Of a stretch of DNA of 64,000 bases, positions 62,233-64,000 are shown piece by piece. The first letter of the stretch is position 1, and every line of letters begins with the position of its first letter. A program made the position numbers and the translations under genes. This DNA is from Lachnospiraceae bacterium M18-1 (GTDB lineage: Bacteria; Bacillota; Clostridia; Lachnospirales; Lachnospiraceae): assembly GCA_000403295.2 (NCBI GenBank), contig KE159610.1, forward strand, positions 353,387 through 417,386. The letters run 5' to 3'. The notes under the pieces were generated by a model, which saw only the letters and a list, made by a program, of their open reading frames with translations, was not told the origin of the DNA and did no database searches.

Positions 62233-62994
62233 ATGAAAGACACGACTATGAACGAAAAAAACGTAAAGATACCACTGTATGTGACAGTATACGGAACCAT
62301 CAGGCAATGGCTGATCGACGGAAAATACCAGCCCGGTGAAAAACTGCCGGGGGAAAATGTCCTGGCCGCCCAGCTTGATGTCAGCAGAGGTACCCTTCGC
62401 CAGGCGATGCTCCTGTTACAGGAAGACGGATTGATCATGAATCATCAGGGAAAGGGAAATATCGTGCTTTCCAACCAGGATATCGGTAAAAACGGACTGG
62501 AAAAACTGGGCAATCCCATCGTAGATTTCTGCATCCAGCCTGTCGTGCGGACGGAAACGACCATCGGCTTCCAGCCTCCCACCAAGAAGCACCAGGAGGT
62601 ATTGAAGCTCCGTCCCTCCAGCATCGTGGCTGTGATCAACATTACATATTATACGGAGGAAGCCCCGGCAGGCTTTGCCATGATCTATATGCCCCATGAA
62701 ATACTGGACCAGCATAACATAGATCTGGAAGCCACCGACGCGGTTTACGAATTTTATTCCAAATTCCTCCAGACACCCGGCCTCTACAGTGAGTCCCGCT
62801 TCCGGATGGGGCTGACCAGAGAACGGCTGTCCGGGATCCTGGATATCCAGGAGGAATACCCTCTTCTGATCCTGGAGGAGGTCTTATATTCGGAATTTGA
62901 CGTCCCCGTACTTTCTCAGAAATTATTTTTCAGTCCCAATCAGCACGAGCTGCCCATACGCAGGAAAAATGAACGGACGATGAGTATGTCATAA
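62233..62994 (+). CDS. GntR-family regulator with UTRA domain
   Basis: The 253-residue regulator has an N-terminal winged helix (PLYVTVYGTIRQWLIDGKYQPGEKLPGE, then LDVSRGTLRQAM) and a UTRA ligand domain in the rest. It lies inside the nucleoside operon and probably represses it until a nucleoside or base is present. Candidate sites are near 57372-57441. AGGAAGGAG lies 11 bases before the ATG at 62233; the next ATG at 62248 is an alternative start. Confidence 0.92.
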   Translation: MKDTTMNEKNVKIPLYVTVYGTIRQWLIDGKYQPGEKLPGENVLAAQLDVSRGTLRQAMLLLQEDGLIMNHQGKGNIVLSNQDIGKNGLEKLGNPIVDFCIQPVVRTETTIGFQPPTKKHQEVLKLRPSSIVAVINITYYTEEAPAGFAMIYMPHEILDQHNIDLEATDAVYEFYSKFLQTPGLYSESRFRMGLTRERLSGILDIQEEYPLLILEEVLYSEFDVPVLSQKLFFSPNQHELPIRRKNERTMSMS

Positions 62995-63089
62995 TATGCA
63001 GGGCAGGCATCTGTCAACAAAAAACTACAACTGTCCGGCGCCGAAATGATACAAGCGGGCCGGACAGATCTGAAAAGAGGATAAATCAC

Positions 63090-63791
63090 ATGAAAACATT
63101 TCACAATGAAGCGGAGGCCGGGCAGATCGGGAGTACAGTCCTGATGCCTGGGGATCCTCTGCGCGCAAAATACATTGCAGAGCATTATCTGACCGACGTA
63201 TTCTGCTACAACCGGGTGCGCGGGATGAACGGATATACAGGTTATTACAACGGAAAAAAAGTCTCTGTCCAGGGAAGCGGCATGGGCATCCCGTCCATGG
63301 GGATCTACTCCTACGAGCTTTACAACCATTACGGAGCGGACACTATCATCCGCATCGGGACAGCAGGCGCCATCCACCGGGATGTCCAGGTAGGCCAGGT
63401 AGTTTTTGCCATGGGCTGCTGCACCAATTCGAATTTTCCGGCGCAGTACCATCTGCCGGGAAGTTTTGCTCCCATTGCGGATTTTGAACTTTTGGCGCAG
63501 GCGGTACAGATCGCCGGAGAACAGCAGATCCCTTACAAAGTAGGAAACGTCTTCTGTTCCGATATATTTTATGAGGATACCCCCGGAGAAAAAGGGCTAT
63601 GGGAAAAAATGGGCGTGCTGGTCCAGGAAATGGAGACCCTATCTCTCTACTGTAACGCCGCGAGGGCCGGCAAGCGTGCCTTAAGCCTCCTCACCGTAGG
63701 CAGCAGCATGCACCACAGCAGCGCACTGACAAATGAAGAAAGGGAGCAGAAGCTGGACGACATGATCCGCTGTGCTTTAAACCTGGCCTGA
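63090..63791 (+). CDS. deoD: DeoD-like purine nucleoside phosphorylase with altered active site
   Basis: The 233-residue NP-I-family phosphorylase has the phosphate site GDPLRAKYIA (21-30) and GSGMGIPSMGIYSYEL (62-77), RIGTAGA, and QEMET with E182. It splits nucleosides with phosphate to base and ribose 1-phosphate. Where E. coli DeoD has Asp204 in TVSD, this protein reads TVGS, with Ser205 and no nearby Asp, while the partner Arg (R218) is kept. This would change or weaken 6-aminopurine/6-oxopurine catalysis. It follows the importer and regulator genes. Function as a nucleoside phosphorylase is secure by fold; specificity is not. Confidence 0.88.
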   Translation: MKTFHNEAEAGQIGSTVLMPGDPLRAKYIAEHYLTDVFCYNRVRGMNGYTGYYNGKKVSVQGSGMGIPSMGIYSYELYNHYGADTIIRIGTAGAIHRDVQVGQVVFAMGCCTNSNFPAQYHLPGSFAPIADFELLAQAVQIAGEQQIPYKVGNVFCSDIFYEDTPGEKGLWEKMGVLVQEMETLSLYCNAARAGKRALSLLTVGSSMHHSSALTNEEREQKLDDMIRCALNLA

Positions 63792-63794
63792 CCT

Positions 63795-64000
63795 ATGAAA
63801 AATGAACAGAATCGTATAAAGATACTTTTGGATGTGGATACCGGAGTGGACGATTCTCTCGCTCTTCTGTACGCGCTGAACAAGGAAGAGGTCGAGATCG
63901 TCGGGATCACCACAGTATGCGGCAATGTGGAAGCGAGACTGGCGGCGGAAAACACGTTAAAGATCCTGGATCTGGCGGATGCCCCGGATATCCCTGTGGT
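63795..64000 (+). CDS. Nucleoside hydrolase (5' part)
   Basis: The first 68 codons of an inosine-uridine-preferring-type nucleoside hydrolase are in the window. The family motif DVDTGVDD (calcium-binding Asp cluster) is at residues 13-20, followed by VGITTVCGNV. It cleaves the N-glycosidic bond of ribonucleosides with water. It starts 3 bp after the deoD-like gene and continues past the right edge, so it is part of the salvage operon. Confidence 0.92.
   Translation, partial: MKNEQNRIKILLDVDTGVDDSLALLYALNKEEVEIVGITTVCGNVEARLAAENTLKILDLADAPDIPV

Overview
The window looks like chromosomal DNA of an anaerobic, spore-forming gut Clostridium of the Lachnospiraceae type. It carries spoIVA, an order of housekeeping genes familiar from Clostridia (DUF512 radical-SAM-like protein, der, plsY, gpsA), GPH sugar symport, a BMP-type nucleoside ABC importer, AGGAGG ribosome sites and many cytoplasmic glycosidases. 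This assignment is inferred from gene content; no rRNA is present.

Layout. (1) 1-10.7 kb: a GH3 enzyme cut by the window edge, a 55-residue small gene, then a leftward five-gene operon (FucI/AraA-like isomerase, split transketolase, FGGY kinase, apiosidase-like GH140 enzyme). Divergent LacI and AraC regulators follow. The enzyme set fits release of D-apiose from plant glycosides and its breakdown by the isomerase/kinase/transketolase route. (2) 10.9-24.4 kb: an accessory zone, partly AT-rich. It has a PRiA4-ORF3-like protein, an AraC regulator, a PIN toxin pair, a GH120 beta-xylosidase, a RloA/RloB (AbiL-like) defence pair, Ogt, a divergent MATE/MerR pair, RelB/YoeB and an AAA/PD-(D/E)XK protein. 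Most effector genes here are visibly damaged. (3) 24.6-38.0 kb: a leftward plant-glycoside locus with GH5, esterase, GH78 rhamnosidase, metallo-beta-lactamase-fold hydrolase, GPH symporter, GH3 and GH2. No enzyme shows a signal peptide, so glycosides are probably imported and cut in the cytoplasm. (4) 38.3-51.7 kb: response regulator with GGDEF, tRNA-Leu(CAA), lysA, spoIVA, XdhC-family gene, gpsA-plsY-der-DUF512, an integrase scar, prs and a RibD-C reductase. (5) 51.9-57.3 kb: two uncharacterised proteins around a second MATE transporter, plus gene remnants. (6) 57.4-64 kb: a rightward nucleoside uptake and salvage operon (BMP lipoprotein, ABC ATPase, two permeases, GntR regulator, DeoD-like phosphorylase, nucleoside hydrolase).

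Points of most interest. The apiose pathway assignment is one. A 13-base sequence, CCGACATTTTTTC, lies exactly upstream of three separate glycan-gene starts and suggests a shared regulon; before the symporter it sits in an array phased by about 21 bp. A textbook 19-bp-spaced MerR promoter controls the first MATE gene. The DeoD-like enzyme lacks the usual catalytic Asp. Several effector genes (PIN, YoeB, RloB, AAA/PD-(D/E)XK, integrase) are each broken by a different small lesion. At least four families of dispersed palindromic repeats sit between genes.
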